A DNA stretch of 57,059 nucleotides from Candidatus Polarisedimenticolia bacterium (GTDB taxonomy: Bacteria; Acidobacteriota; Polarisedimenticolia; Gp22-AA2; AA152). The notes under the pieces were generated by a model, which was not told the DNA's origin, did no database searches, and saw nothing but the letters and a program-made list of their open reading frames with translations. The translations under genes were made by a program, and so were the position numbers. The DNA lies in assembly GCA_036004685.1 (NCBI GenBank), contig DASYRE010000009.1, positions 1 through 57,059 of the forward strand. Reading direction: 5' to 3'. Shown here in pieces: positions 41,602-49,848 of the stretch. Within the stretch, counting starts at the first letter, position 1. Each line of letters opens with the position of its first letter.

Positions 41602-42330
41602 TCAGGACAGCACCTGCCAGATGACGGCGATGATCAGGGAGATGGACAGATAGAGGGAAAAGAGCACCGTTGCCGACTTCTTTGTGCTCAGGTTGTTCAG
41701 GATTCCCATGCCGATCGAAAGAACTCCCAGCTGCCACAGCACGAAGACGTCGATGCACCGGAAGAACTTGTACGCGAAGGAGGCCTCGTCCAGGAAGGGC
41801 AGGAACGCCGTCAGCGTGGTGGAGGCCCTGACGCTCTGCTTTAGATAGATCACGGCCACCGTGACCAGCCCTCCGATCAGGCCGATCAGTCCGACGTGAC
41901 AGTAGGCGGCGAAGGTCTGCTTGAAGGTCCCCTCCCCCCCCAGGCCGATGCTGAAGATCAGGTAGACGAGCCCGGCCAGCAGGAGCGTGGCGACGGGCGT
42001 GAAGACCACGATGCTCGCCGGCCAAAAGTAGCGCGTGACGGCCACCTGCTTGTCGACGGTTTCCGGAGGGATTTGCCGGCCCGCCTTCTCATTCGCCTCC
42101 TGCATCTGCTGGCGAAGCGCCGTTGCGCCCTCCGGGGTCACGAAGAGGACGCCGTAGAGGCCCGCGAGCAGCAACGTGACGACGAGAAGCGGAGCCAGCC
42201 ACGCCGGCCGCCGCTTCATCTCCTCGAAGACTCGGGATGGCGCCGTGAAGATTCCGACGGCCCTCGCCGGGAAGCTCATCGCCTGGCGCGGCTCGGTTTC
42301 GGCCGCGGCCTGCACCTGGACGTCCGTCAT
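41602..42330 (-). CDS. YIP1-family membrane protein
   Basis: A 242-residue protein of the YIP1/DUF1282-like family. It has a short cytosolic N-terminus (MSFPARAVGIFTAPSRVFEEMKRRPAWLAPLLV, typical of bacterial YIP1) and five hydrophobic helices. Start ATG 42330 behind GGGAGGAGGGAG; the frame extends a little upstream without support. It is the first gene before the MacA-like adaptor (31 bp gap) and may help the exporter in the membrane. Function of bacterial members is unknown. Confidence 0.87.
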   Translation of the reverse strand: MTDVQVQAAAETEPRQAMSFPARAVGIFTAPSRVFEEMKRRPAWLAPLLVVTLLLAGLYGVLFVTPEGATALRQQMQEANEKAGRQIPPETVDKQVAVTRYFWPASIVVFTPVATLLLAGLVYLIFSIGLGGEGTFKQTFAAYCHVGLIGLIGGLVTVAVIYLKQSVRASTTLTAFLPFLDEASFAYKFFRCIDVFVLWQLGVLSIGMGILNNLSTKKSATVLFSLYLSISLIIAVIWQVLS

Positions 42331-42487
42331 CTCCCTCCTCCCTCGGGCCGGCCTCTCCCGCGGCACCGGCCGTTACCGGAGAGCCACTCGTGCAAATGTA
42401 CGCGGGAAGATCGGCGCTGTTTCACAGGAATTTACGGCAGGGTTTCGCCGGCGGCGCCAGACTTGTGACTCCGAAATGGCGTTAACA

Positions 42488-42677
42488 TCGAGGCCGCCGA
42501 GGCGACCGGATCGCAAGACGCGCCGAAGTACCGCGTACCCAACGCGGTACGCAAACGAGGCGCAACGCGGCGAGCCGGGATGCATCGCCTGCCGAATTAG
42601 GGCCGGTTTGGACCCGGCGGCGGGAACCCGCCGCGGGTCAACCCGTCTCATGTAGCGCGATTTCGGAGACGCGACAC
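42488..42677 (-). repeat. modular hairpin repeat, copy A (5' box, hairpin and 3' module)
   Basis: Read on the minus strand from 42677. The 5' box TGTCGCGTCTCCGAAATC...CTACAT (42677-42650) is followed by a hairpin with ACCCG/CGGGT and CGGCGGG/CCCGCCG stems. The 100-nt 3' module (42587-42488) matches 88 of 100 positions with 56960-57059. Inside the module, GCGTACC and GGGTACGC form a second hairpin conserved in both copies. It begins right at the TAG of the RNase E/G gene. The rest of the gap to the YIP1 gene (42331-42487) shows nothing clear. Confidence 0.8.
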
Positions 42678-44708
42678 CTAAGTCGCGTCCTCTCCCCCGG
42701 TCCCGCCGGACCCTGCCGCCGGAGCCTTGGATCGAAGGTTCCTCTTGCGCCACCAGAGCCGCCTCGCCCTTTTAAGGGGCTTGTCCTCGTCGCCCGAGGC
42801 CGCCGAAGCCTCCGGCCGCGGCTCCGCGGGCGTATCCTCCGCGCTCTCGGGCGCGGCGGTGTGCCCGCTCCGCCCGGCCCCCCCGGAATCCTCGCGAAAG
42901 CGAATCGTCGCCTCTGGCGGCTCCGGCTCCGAGACTTGGCCCTCGGCAGGCGGCGCCGGACCCGTCGCCGCGTCCTGCCGATCGTGACCGTGGCGCGATC
43001 GGCGTCGACGGCGGCGTCGCCGCCTCTTGCGCACTTCCCCTTCCGCGGGCGCGGTCGCTGGCGAAGCGGCCGGCACGGGTTCTCCGGGCTCTTTCTCCGG
43101 AGACGGCGCCGGCGCGGCGGCCTCCGCGGCCGGAGCGGCGAGCTGAAGGACCGGGCGATCGGAGCGCGCGGGGCGACGCTCATGGGCGTGGACCACCTTC
43201 GGCTCCTCGAACCGGCCCGCCTCTCCTTCTTTCGTGAGCAGCTCGATTTCCGATTGGTGGGGCCTCATCCCCGGAGTGGGGACGACCGAGATCTTCGTCT
43301 TGTAGCGCCTCTCCAGTCCGGCGAGATCCTCCCGCTTGTTGTTGAGCAGGTAGATGGCGACCTCCGGGGGAAGCTCGACCTTCACGGCCGAGAGGTCGCC
43401 GCGCGGCACGCGGGCGTGAATCTTCCGCAGGACGGCGAGCGCGGCCGACTCGGTGGTGCGCACCAGCCCGTGCCCGCCGCACACGGGGCACGACACGTAG
43501 CTGCCCGCCGCCTTCTGGCTCTTCAGGCGCTGGCGGGAGATTTCCATGAGGCCGAGCTTGGAGATCCGCGTCACGTCGTATTTCGCCTTGTCCCGCTTCA
43601 TCGCCTCCTTCAGCGCGCGCTCCACTTCGCGGACGTTCTTCTGGGAGCGCATGTCGATGAAATCGATGACGATCAGGCCGCCGATGTCGCGGATGCGCAG
43701 CTGGCGCGCGATCTCCTCCGCCGCCTCGAGGTTGGTGGCCGTCGCGAGCTCCTCGATGTTCGACTCGCGGCGCGACTTGGCCGAGTTGACGTCGATGGCC
43801 GTGAGCGCCTCGGTCCCGTCGATGACGATCTCTCCGCCCGACCGCAGCAGGACGCGGCGCTTGTAGATGCTCTCGATCTGCTCTTCCAGGTTGTAGCGGG
43901 TGAAGATCGGGCGGTCCTCGGTGTAGAGCTTCAGGATCTTCCGGCGGGAAGGCATGACCTCCTGGAAGAAGAGGCGCGCCTTTTCGAACATCTCCTTGCT
44001 GTCGATGAAGATTTCGCCGATGTCGTGGGTGAAGTAGTCCCGGATGGTCCGGATCACGAGATCGCGCTCCTGGTAGACCATCGACGGGGCGGGTTGATCG
44101 TTCGCCGTCTTGACGACCGTCTCCCAGAGCTTCAGGAGGTACTTGAGATCGCGCTGGAGCTCGGCGCGCGACACGTCGAAGCCCGCCGTCCGCACGATCA
44201 GCCCGAACCCTTCCGGCGGCTCCAGCTCCTCGACGATCTTGCGAAGGCGCTCGCGCTGCTCGGCGTCCTCGATCTTCCGGGAGATTCCGGAGCTGTCCGA
44301 ACCCGGCATCAGGACGAGGTAGCGCCCGGGCAGTGAGTAATAGGTCGTCAGGCTGGCGGGCTTCGTCGAAAAACCGTCCTTGATCACCTGCACCAGGATC
44401 CTTTGCCCGCGATCGAGGCGGTCCCGGATCTGGTGGCGGTGGCCGTTGTCGTCCCGCCCCCGCAGGAGCGGGACGTTTTTGAAGTTGATCTCGTCCATGG
44501 GCAGAAAGCCGGGGCGGTCGTTGCCGTAGCGGACGAACGCGGCGTTGAGGGTGGTGTTGATCCCCTCGACGACGCCGTTGTAGACGTTCCCTTTGATGCT
44601 CTCGCGGTTGAGAGTCTCGATTTCGAAGGTGTCGAGCACACCATTTTCCACGATCGCCACGCGGCTCTCTTCCGCGTGGGTCACGTTGATCAACATCGCT
44701 TTTGCCAT
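42678..44708 (-). CDS. ribonuclease E/G family endoribonuclease
   Basis: A 676-residue endoribonuclease for rRNA processing and mRNA decay. It has an S1 domain (SIKGNVYNGVVEGINTTLNAAFVRYG, about 35-120), the catalytic core with ALTAIDVNSAK and LIVIDFIDM (the metal-binding Asp pair) and the zinc-link SCPVCGGHG (about residue 407). The last 170 residues are low-complexity, acidic and Pro/Ala-rich, with a run of about ten Arg (VRKRRRRRRRRRSRHGH), probably an RNA- or membrane-binding tail. Start ATG 44708 after AGGAG; the open frame upstream has no support. It ends at the repeat element. Gap 44709-44951 holds no gene. Confidence 0.93.
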   Translation of the reverse strand: MAKAMLINVTHAEESRVAIVENGVLDTFEIETLNRESIKGNVYNGVVEGINTTLNAAFVRYGNDRPGFLPMDEINFKNVPLLRGRDDNGHRHQIRDRLDRGQRILVQVIKDGFSTKPASLTTYYSLPGRYLVLMPGSDSSGISRKIEDAEQRERLRKIVEELEPPEGFGLIVRTAGFDVSRAELQRDLKYLLKLWETVVKTANDQPAPSMVYQERDLVIRTIRDYFTHDIGEIFIDSKEMFEKARLFFQEVMPSRRKILKLYTEDRPIFTRYNLEEQIESIYKRRVLLRSGGEIVIDGTEALTAIDVNSAKSRRESNIEELATATNLEAAEEIARQLRIRDIGGLIVIDFIDMRSQKNVREVERALKEAMKRDKAKYDVTRISKLGLMEISRQRLKSQKAAGSYVSCPVCGGHGLVRTTESAALAVLRKIHARVPRGDLSAVKVELPPEVAIYLLNNKREDLAGLERRYKTKISVVPTPGMRPHQSEIELLTKEGEAGRFEEPKVVHAHERRPARSDRPVLQLAAPAAEAAAPAPSPEKEPGEPVPAASPATAPAEGEVRKRRRRRRRRRSRHGHDRQDAATGPAPPAEGQVSEPEPPEATIRFREDSGGAGRSGHTAAPESAEDTPAEPRPEASAASGDEDKPLKRARRLWWRKRNLRSKAPAAGSGGTGGEDAT

Positions 44709-44951
44709 GAATCTCCTGGGAGCGCTGCTCCGCGGACTCCGGCTTCGGTGTCCTGCGGGGCGCTCCGTCACGTCGTCGCGGCTCCTCGGGCCCGGGAGTC
44801 GGGCGGGAGCCTCATCGTGGTTCGGGGGAGCGGCCGGCTTCCGGTCACGGGCGGCCCGCTCCCTGCATCTTCTCCTCGACCGGTCCTCAGGCGCTCGCCC
44901 GGCCGGGGCGGAGTATATCCGATTCCCCCGCCCGCCGCTACGGCGTGGAAA

Positions 44952-46127
44952 TCAGCTGGACAGGATGGGGGTGATCCGATCCTGCACCGAGGTGGTCACT
45001 TCCGCGCCGTTTCCGGATATATAGAGGTTGACCTCGCTGCGGATGCCGTATTCGGGAAGGTAGATCCCCGGCTCGATGGTGAATCCCGTCCCCGGAATGA
45101 GGCGCCGCTCGTCGCGCGTCTCGAGATTGTCGAGGTGCGCCCCGTTGCCGTGGACCTCGCGCCCGACGTTGTGCCCCGTGCGATGGATGAAGAACCGTTC
45201 GTAGCCCCGGTCGCGGATGAAGGCGCGCGCCACGTCGTCGACGTCGCACCCCCGCAAAAGCCCCCCTTCCTTCGATCCCTCCAGCACGTGGCGGATCGCC
45301 GCGTCTCGGGCCCCGGCCACCGCCTGCCAGACGTCGTCGTAGCGTCCGGGGACGCTCTTGCCGACGAAGCCCATCCAGGTGATGTCGGCGTAGACCGCCT
45401 CCGAGCCCTTTTCCCGGCACCAGAGATCCAGCAGCAGGAGGTCGCCGCTCCGGATCGCGGCGCTGTGCTGCGCGGACGGCTCGTAGTGGGGATTTCCGGC
45501 GTTGGCGTTGACCGCCACGATGGGCGGCTCCGTGACCAGATCCCGCTCCCGGAAAGCCTCCGTCATGAACTGCTGAATCTCGTATTCCGTCGGGGTCCGT
45601 CCTCCCCCGACGATCCGGGCCACCTCGCCGAAGGTGCGCACGACGATCTCGTCCAGGTGCCGGGCGGCCCGCCGGTGCGAGGCGAGCGCCCCGGGACTCC
45701 AGCGCGCCTCGAAGAACTGGACGAGGTCGGCCGAGGTCACGACTTCCACGCCGCAGGCGCGCACCATCTCGAACGTCCCGGCGTCGACCCGCGAGACGTA
45801 CGGGATCGCCCCGCCCGGGGAGTATTCCATGGCGATCCGCTTCCTCCCGCCGACGAGCTCCCTGAGCTTCTCCTCGAGCTGGCGCCATCCCACGTACGAG
45901 ATCTTCGTTCCCGGCAACTCGGCGAAAGCCTGCCCCTCGATGGCGCTGTGGAGCCAGACCGGATCGCCCTGGACCGGCAGGAGGCCGAACCACCGCCGCG
46001 TGATCATGTGACCTGCGGCGAGGCCGGCCACTCGAGAGGCGATCGGGTTGATCCCGTGGAAATCGAACAGCAGCCACGCGTCCAGCTCGGCTTGAGTGAG
46101 CGCCTTCTGGATCTCGGAAACGTTCAT
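44952..46127 (-). CDS. M24-family peptidase (Xaa-Pro dipeptidase-like)
   Basis: A 391-residue creatinase/prolidase-fold protein. The metal ligands are visible in LLLLDLWCREKGSEAVYADITWMG (two Asp), FIHRTGHNVGREVHG (His), TIEPGIYLPEYG (Glu) and IRSEVNLYI (Glu). A 150-residue N-terminal lobe precedes them. Start chosen at ATG 46127 (MNVSEIQKAL) with GGGGGAA upstream; ATG 46148 is the alternative. Cytoplasmic, likely in proline-peptide turnover. It is the second M24 enzyme of the window and only distantly related to the one at 15143-16285. Confidence 0.92.
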   Translation of the reverse strand: MNVSEIQKALTQAELDAWLLFDFHGINPIASRVAGLAAGHMITRRWFGLLPVQGDPVWLHSAIEGQAFAELPGTKISYVGWRQLEEKLRELVGGRKRIAMEYSPGGAIPYVSRVDAGTFEMVRACGVEVVTSADLVQFFEARWSPGALASHRRAARHLDEIVVRTFGEVARIVGGGRTPTEYEIQQFMTEAFRERDLVTEPPIVAVNANAGNPHYEPSAQHSAAIRSGDLLLLDLWCREKGSEAVYADITWMGFVGKSVPGRYDDVWQAVAGARDAAIRHVLEGSKEGGLLRGCDVDDVARAFIRDRGYERFFIHRTGHNVGREVHGNGAHLDNLETRDERRLIPGTGFTIEPGIYLPEYGIRSEVNLYISGNGAEVTTSVQDRITPILSS

Positions 46128-46352
46128 CGGAGTTCCCCCATGCGTCACGACGGATGGCCCTATCTTAGCACCGGGCCCCGCCGGACCCTTGAAGAATATG
46201 ACGCCCCGCCAGCTCCCGGCGTCTTGCTCCCATCATATTATTAGCAAGCTCGCAGCCCGGGGAAACCACGCGGGCGGGGCAGACTCCGCGGGCGATTTCA
46301 CGGTATAGTGAGCCGGCGCGGGATGGCGACCGCCTTCACGGAGACTCGCAGC

Positions 46353-47336
46353 ATGTTCCAGATCGGCAGCGTCCCGATCGATCCTCCCCTGATCCTCGCT
46401 CCGATGGCCGGGATCACCGACCAGTACTTCCGCCGGATCCTCAAACGTCTCGGAGGCCTGGGGGTCGTGAGCATGGAGTTCATCTCCTCCGAGGCCCTCA
46501 CGCGTGGCAGCGAGCGGACCCGGGCGATGATGAAGTTTCACGAGGAGGAGAGGCCCCTGGCAATCCAGATCTACGGCTCCGACGCCGCGCGGATGTCCGA
46601 CGCCGCCGAATACGTCGAGGCGATCGGCGCCGACATCGTGGACATCAACATGGGCTGTCCGGCCAACAAGATCCTGAAGGGATGCGCCGGCGCGGCGCTG
46701 ATGGGTGATCTGAAGGTCGCGGAGATCATCATCCGGGCGTGCCGCAACCGGATCCGGATTCCGCTCACCGTGAAGTTCCGCCTCGGTCTCGACGACGCCC
46801 GGAGAAACTATCTGGAGATGGGGCGAATTTGCGAGACGAACGGCGTGAACGCCATCGCCCTGCACGCCCGCACCGCCCGCCAGATGTTCACCGGCCGTGC
46901 CGACTGGGACGCGATCCGCCGGCTCAAGGAGACGGTGTCGATCCCCGTGAGCGGCAACGGCGACATCCTGACCCCGTCCGATGCTCTGTCGTTGCGGCGG
47001 GAGACTCTCTGCGATGGGGTGATGATCGGCCGGGGAGCGCTGCAGAATCCCTGGATCTTCCGGCAGACCGCCGCCGTCCTGGAGGGCGCGCAGGCCATGC
47101 CGGTGACCATCAAGGACCGGCGGGAGATGATCCTGGGGCACTTCCGCCTCCTGCGCGAGCAGGAGGAGGAGCGCTTCGCGCTTCACAAGATCCGGACCTT
47201 CACGGGCTGGTACACGCACGGCCTGCCGAACGGCAAGCACCTCCGGCAACGAATCTCTTCGCTTGCGACCGTCGACGCGTTCCTCTCCGAGGTCGAGGCC
47301 TTCTTCGACGCCTTCCCGGACAGCCTCGCCGCCTGA
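46353..47336 (+). CDS. dusB: tRNA-dihydrouridine synthase (DusB-like)
   Basis: An FMN-dependent enzyme that reduces uridines in the D-loop of tRNA. The 327-residue protein has PLILAPMAGITDQYFRR, MEFISSEALTRGS, DINMGCPANKILKGCAGAAL (catalytic Cys in the second half), LTVKFRLG, ALHARTARQMFTGRADW and SGNGDILTPSDA. The C-terminal helical domain has KIRTFTGWYTHGLPNGKHLR. Start set at ATG 46353 (MFQIGSVPI), where family similarity begins and GGAG precedes; GTG 46308 and ATG 46323 are in frame. Confidence 0.93.
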   Translation: MFQIGSVPIDPPLILAPMAGITDQYFRRILKRLGGLGVVSMEFISSEALTRGSERTRAMMKFHEEERPLAIQIYGSDAARMSDAAEYVEAIGADIVDINMGCPANKILKGCAGAALMGDLKVAEIIIRACRNRIRIPLTVKFRLGLDDARRNYLEMGRICETNGVNAIALHARTARQMFTGRADWDAIRRLKETVSIPVSGNGDILTPSDALSLRRETLCDGVMIGRGALQNPWIFRQTAAVLEGAQAMPVTIKDRREMILGHFRLLREQEEERFALHKIRTFTGWYTHGLPNGKHLRQRISSLATVDAFLSEVEAFFDAFPDSLAA

Positions 47337-47370
47337 TTCTGCGAACCCAGCGACGCCGGCGCCGCCCCGC

Positions 47371-47946
47371 TCAGACCTTCATGCGGGCGTACCAGGCCTT
47401 GATCCGGGGGTAATCGGCGGGGATGCCGCGGGGGCTGTAGAGCTCGAGACGCGACAGGAAGGCGTAGAGGGCGATGTCGGCGAGGGTCACGCGGGAGCCC
47501 AGGGCGTGCTCGTCTCCGAGGAAAAGCTGCTCGAGCGCCTCGAAGTGATGGCTCAGGTCGGCTTTCAAAGCCGCCTTTCCCGCTTCGTCGACAGGCTGCC
47601 CGTCGGCGTCTATCCCGCGTCTCGACCGGTGCAGCAGCGGTCCCAGGACTTCATCGGCGTATTCCTCCAGAATCCAGGCCAGCGCGCGTGAGCGCGGATC
47701 GTCGGGCAGCAGCCTCCCCCCCCCGTAGGTGCGGACAAGGTAGCGGAGGATGCGGGTGGAATCGTGCACCACGACCTCTCCGTCCACCAGGACCGGGACC
47801 TTCTCCTGGCCGGAAACGCCCTTGACCGCCGACCGATCGGCCGGATCAATTTCGACGCTCTCATAGCGAAGATCCAGCCGGCGCATGGCGTAGCGGACTT
47901 TCTCGCAGTACGGACAGGCCTCGAAGTGGAAGAGTTTCAACGGCAT
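47371..47946 (-). CDS. glutathione S-transferase-like protein
   Basis: A 191-residue protein with an N-terminal thioredoxin-like GST domain containing CPYC (Cys 11 and 14), the cis-Pro segment KVPVLVDG and VHDSTRILRYL. A short helical C-terminal domain follows (VTLADIALYAFLSRLEL). The CPYC dithiol is glutaredoxin-like, so it may act in thiol exchange rather than conjugation. Convergent with dusB. Confidence 0.88.
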   Translation of the reverse strand: MPLKLFHFEACPYCEKVRYAMRRLDLRYESVEIDPADRSAVKGVSGQEKVPVLVDGEVVVHDSTRILRYLVRTYGGGRLLPDDPRSRALAWILEEYADEVLGPLLHRSRRGIDADGQPVDEAGKAALKADLSHHFEALEQLFLGDEHALGSRVTLADIALYAFLSRLELYSPRGIPADYPRIKAWYARMKV

Positions 47947-48118
47947 GCCGATCTCCGGAAGGGCGGATCAAGAAGGGGTCGGGACGGCATTATCGTCGAT
48001 GGTGGAACGGGCGGTCAACCGCGGCCGTCCCCCGCGCTCGCCAAAAAGCCTGCACCTATCGCCGGGGCCGCAGCATCTCAAGCTCGTCGGACGGCGCCAT
48101 GCTCGCCGGGAGTCTTCA

Positions 48119-48979
48119 ATGCTGAAAGCGTCGCTCAAGTCACGCCCTGCCCCGCTCGCCTTTCCGGCCGCGCCGGATCGCCGGGACGAGTTCGAGTCCC
48201 AGGCGCTGCCTCATCTGGGGGCGCTGCTCAGGCTGGCGATGCGGCTCACCCGCAACGAGAAGGACGCGGAGGATCTGGTCCAGGACACCTACCTGCGCGC
48301 CTATCGCTTCTATCACCATTTCGAGCCGGGCACGAACGTCCGCGCCTGGCTGTACCGGATCCTGAAGAACCAATTCCTGAACCGACTCCAGCAGGAGAAG
48401 GGAGCCCGGGCGATGGGCGATCTTTCGGAGGCGGCCGAGTCCCGCGCCGTGCTGGAATCGGCGTTCCCCCATTCCGTCGCGCGCACTCCGGAGCAAGAGG
48501 TGATGGATTCGGTCACCGCCGGCGAGGTGGAGGAGGCGCTGGCGATCCTGCCTCCCGAATATCGCCCGGTGGTGATGATGGCCCTGTCGGAGGAGATGAG
48601 CTACAAGGAGATCGCCCGGACGATGAAGATTCCGATCGGCACCGTGATGTCCCGCCTGCACCGGGGCCGGCGAATCCTCCAGGAACGGCTCCACGATTAC
48701 GCCGCCCGCCGCCACCTTGTCGGCAGAGCGGCCCTCGAGGCCACGGGCGCCTCCCGCCTCCCCCACGTCTCTGCGGCTAAGCCGGAGCCGGTCGGAGCTC
48801 CGCCGCGAGCGTCTCCTCGAGGCTTCCGAGCTCCCCTTCGAAGGAATGTCCGGCTCCGTCCACGACCGCCAGCCGCGCCCGCGGACCGATCTCCGCGATC
48901 AGGCGTCGCACCGCCGGAAGCGGTCCGAAAGCGTCCTCCGAGCCCTGGACCACGAGCACCGGCTTGTCGGTGCGCTTGA
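48119..48979 (+). CDS. ECF-type RNA polymerase sigma factor with long antisense-overlapping tail
   Basis: Sigma-2 region: FESQALPHLGALLRLAMRLTRNEKDAEDLVQDTYLRAYRFYHHF, in pieces, up to RAWLYRILKNQFLNR. Sigma-4 region: ALAILPPEYRPVVMMALSEEMSYKEIARTMKIPIGTVMSRLHRGR. These give a typical extracytoplasmic-function sigma of about 200 residues. Start ATG 48119 with GGGAG. After YAARRHLVGRAALEATG the frame does not stop but runs on for about 70 codons of Pro/Arg/Ala-rich sequence. That tail is antisense to the hydrolase gene (overlap 48777-48979). A TAA in another frame at 48778-48780 suggests that the native end may have been lost by a frameshift or error. No anti-sigma gene is adjacent. Confidence 0.85.
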   Translation: MLKASLKSRPAPLAFPAAPDRRDEFESQALPHLGALLRLAMRLTRNEKDAEDLVQDTYLRAYRFYHHFEPGTNVRAWLYRILKNQFLNRLQQEKGARAMGDLSEAAESRAVLESAFPHSVARTPEQEVMDSVTAGEVEEALAILPPEYRPVVMMALSEEMSYKEIARTMKIPIGTVMSRLHRGRRILQERLHDYAARRHLVGRAALEATGASRLPHVSAAKPEPVGAPPRASPRGFRAPLRRNVRLRPRPPAAPADRSPRSGVAPPEAVRKRPPSPGPRAPACRCA

Positions 48980-49409
48980 GAAAACTGAAGGGCCACAGCG
49001 TGAGCGGGATGCCGATGCCGATCAGATCGGCGACGCGCGAATCGGCAGCCGCCGCCTCGAAACCGACCCAGGCTCCGAACGAATAGCCGAGCAGCGTGAC
49101 GGGCAGGCCGGGAAGCCTCGAGGCGAGCGCCTCGAGCGCGGCGCGGGCGTCCCCCCTCTCCCCTTTTCCCCCATCGAAGCTCCCGGCCGATCTTCCGACG
49201 CCGCGGAAATTGAAGCGCAGCGTGGCGAAGCCGCGCCGGTGGAGCGCCCGGGCCGCCCGAAAGACGACGGGGTTGTGCATCGAGCCTCCGTACAGGGGAT
49301 GGGGATGGCACACCAGCGCCGCTCGAGCCGGCTCGCCCGCCGGCACCCGAAACACTGCCTCGAGGCTCCCCGCGGGACCGGCGAGGCTCAATGTCTCGAT
49401 CCGTGGCAC
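48777..49409 (-). CDS. alpha/beta hydrolase (COG2945-like)
   Basis: A 210-residue alpha/beta-hydrolase. It shows CHPHPLYGGSMHNPVV (characteristic of this group), FNFRGVGRSAGSFDGG, the nucleophile elbow LLGYSFGAW, the acid in VVQGSEDAFGP and the catalytic His in VDGAGHSFEG. Start chosen at GTG 49409 (PRIETLSLAG) with GAGGGG upstream, which gives the normal length; GTG 49457 would add 16 residues. Substrate unknown. Its 3' end overlaps the sigma factor frame on the other strand. Confidence 0.87.
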   Translation of the reverse strand: MPRIETLSLAGPAGSLEAVFRVPAGEPARAALVCHPHPLYGGSMHNPVVFRAARALHRRGFATLRFNFRGVGRSAGSFDGGKGERGDARAALEALASRLPGLPVTLLGYSFGAWVGFEAAAADSRVADLIGIGIPLTLWPFSFLKRTDKPVLVVQGSEDAFGPLPAVRRLIAEIGPRARLAVVDGAGHSFEGELGSLEETLAAELRPAPA

Positions 49410-49437
49410 GCCCCGGCCCCTCGCCGGCGGCTTTCTG

Positions 49438-49482
49438 TCAGGCTTTTCCTCGGTCACGGTTGTCTTTTCCAACCCGATGCAT
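49438..49482 (-). CDS. possible 14-codon leader ORF before the hydrolase
   Basis: ATG 49482 has a strong GGAGGA six bases upstream and starts a 14-residue frame (MHRVGKDNRDRGKA) ending at 49438, 28 bp before the hydrolase GTG. It could be a leader peptide or simply a chance frame. The rest of the gap up to 49724 shows no gene that I can support. Confidence 0.25.
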   Translation of the reverse strand: MHRVGKDNRDRGKA

Positions 49483-49724
49483 GAGAATTCCTCCGCCTTG
49501 AAGCGGCACGCTTGCCGCACATGATACGCGACGCCGGCGGTGGCGACGCCGGCGGAGCGCTCCGGGAACAGGACGCGGCGTCGCTCCATCCAGTTTCCTT
49601 CCGCGCACCTCGATCCTGCCCGCCTCTCCCTCGATCGGCCGCCGGGCGCGAGCTTCCCGGCCGGCAAAGGCGTCGATTCTCGACGACCGCCGGTCCACGG
49701 ATCGCCGAGACGGCTGCGCGGAGC

Positions 49725-49753
49725 CTGGCGGCGAGGCGGCGGGCGCGTATGAT
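49725..49753 (+). promoter_or_regulatory. weak promoter candidate for the GT4 pair
   Basis: CTGGCG (3 of 6), a 17-bp spacer and TATGAT (49748-49753, 5 of 6), about 95 bp upstream of the first glycosyltransferase. Confidence 0.3.
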
Positions 49754-49848
49754 AGGGTAAGCGCGCCGGACGCCGCCGCACGGCAAGCGCGTCTCTGCCC
49801 TCGAACGCAGGGTGATCCAAGGCCACACCAACGGGATCGGGATTCGTG

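Noticed and set aside
47441-47456. GAGACGCGACA match to the repeat's 5' box inside the glutathione S-transferase gene
   Set aside because: Only the first 11 bases match, and they encode conserved protein sequence. The other modules are absent.
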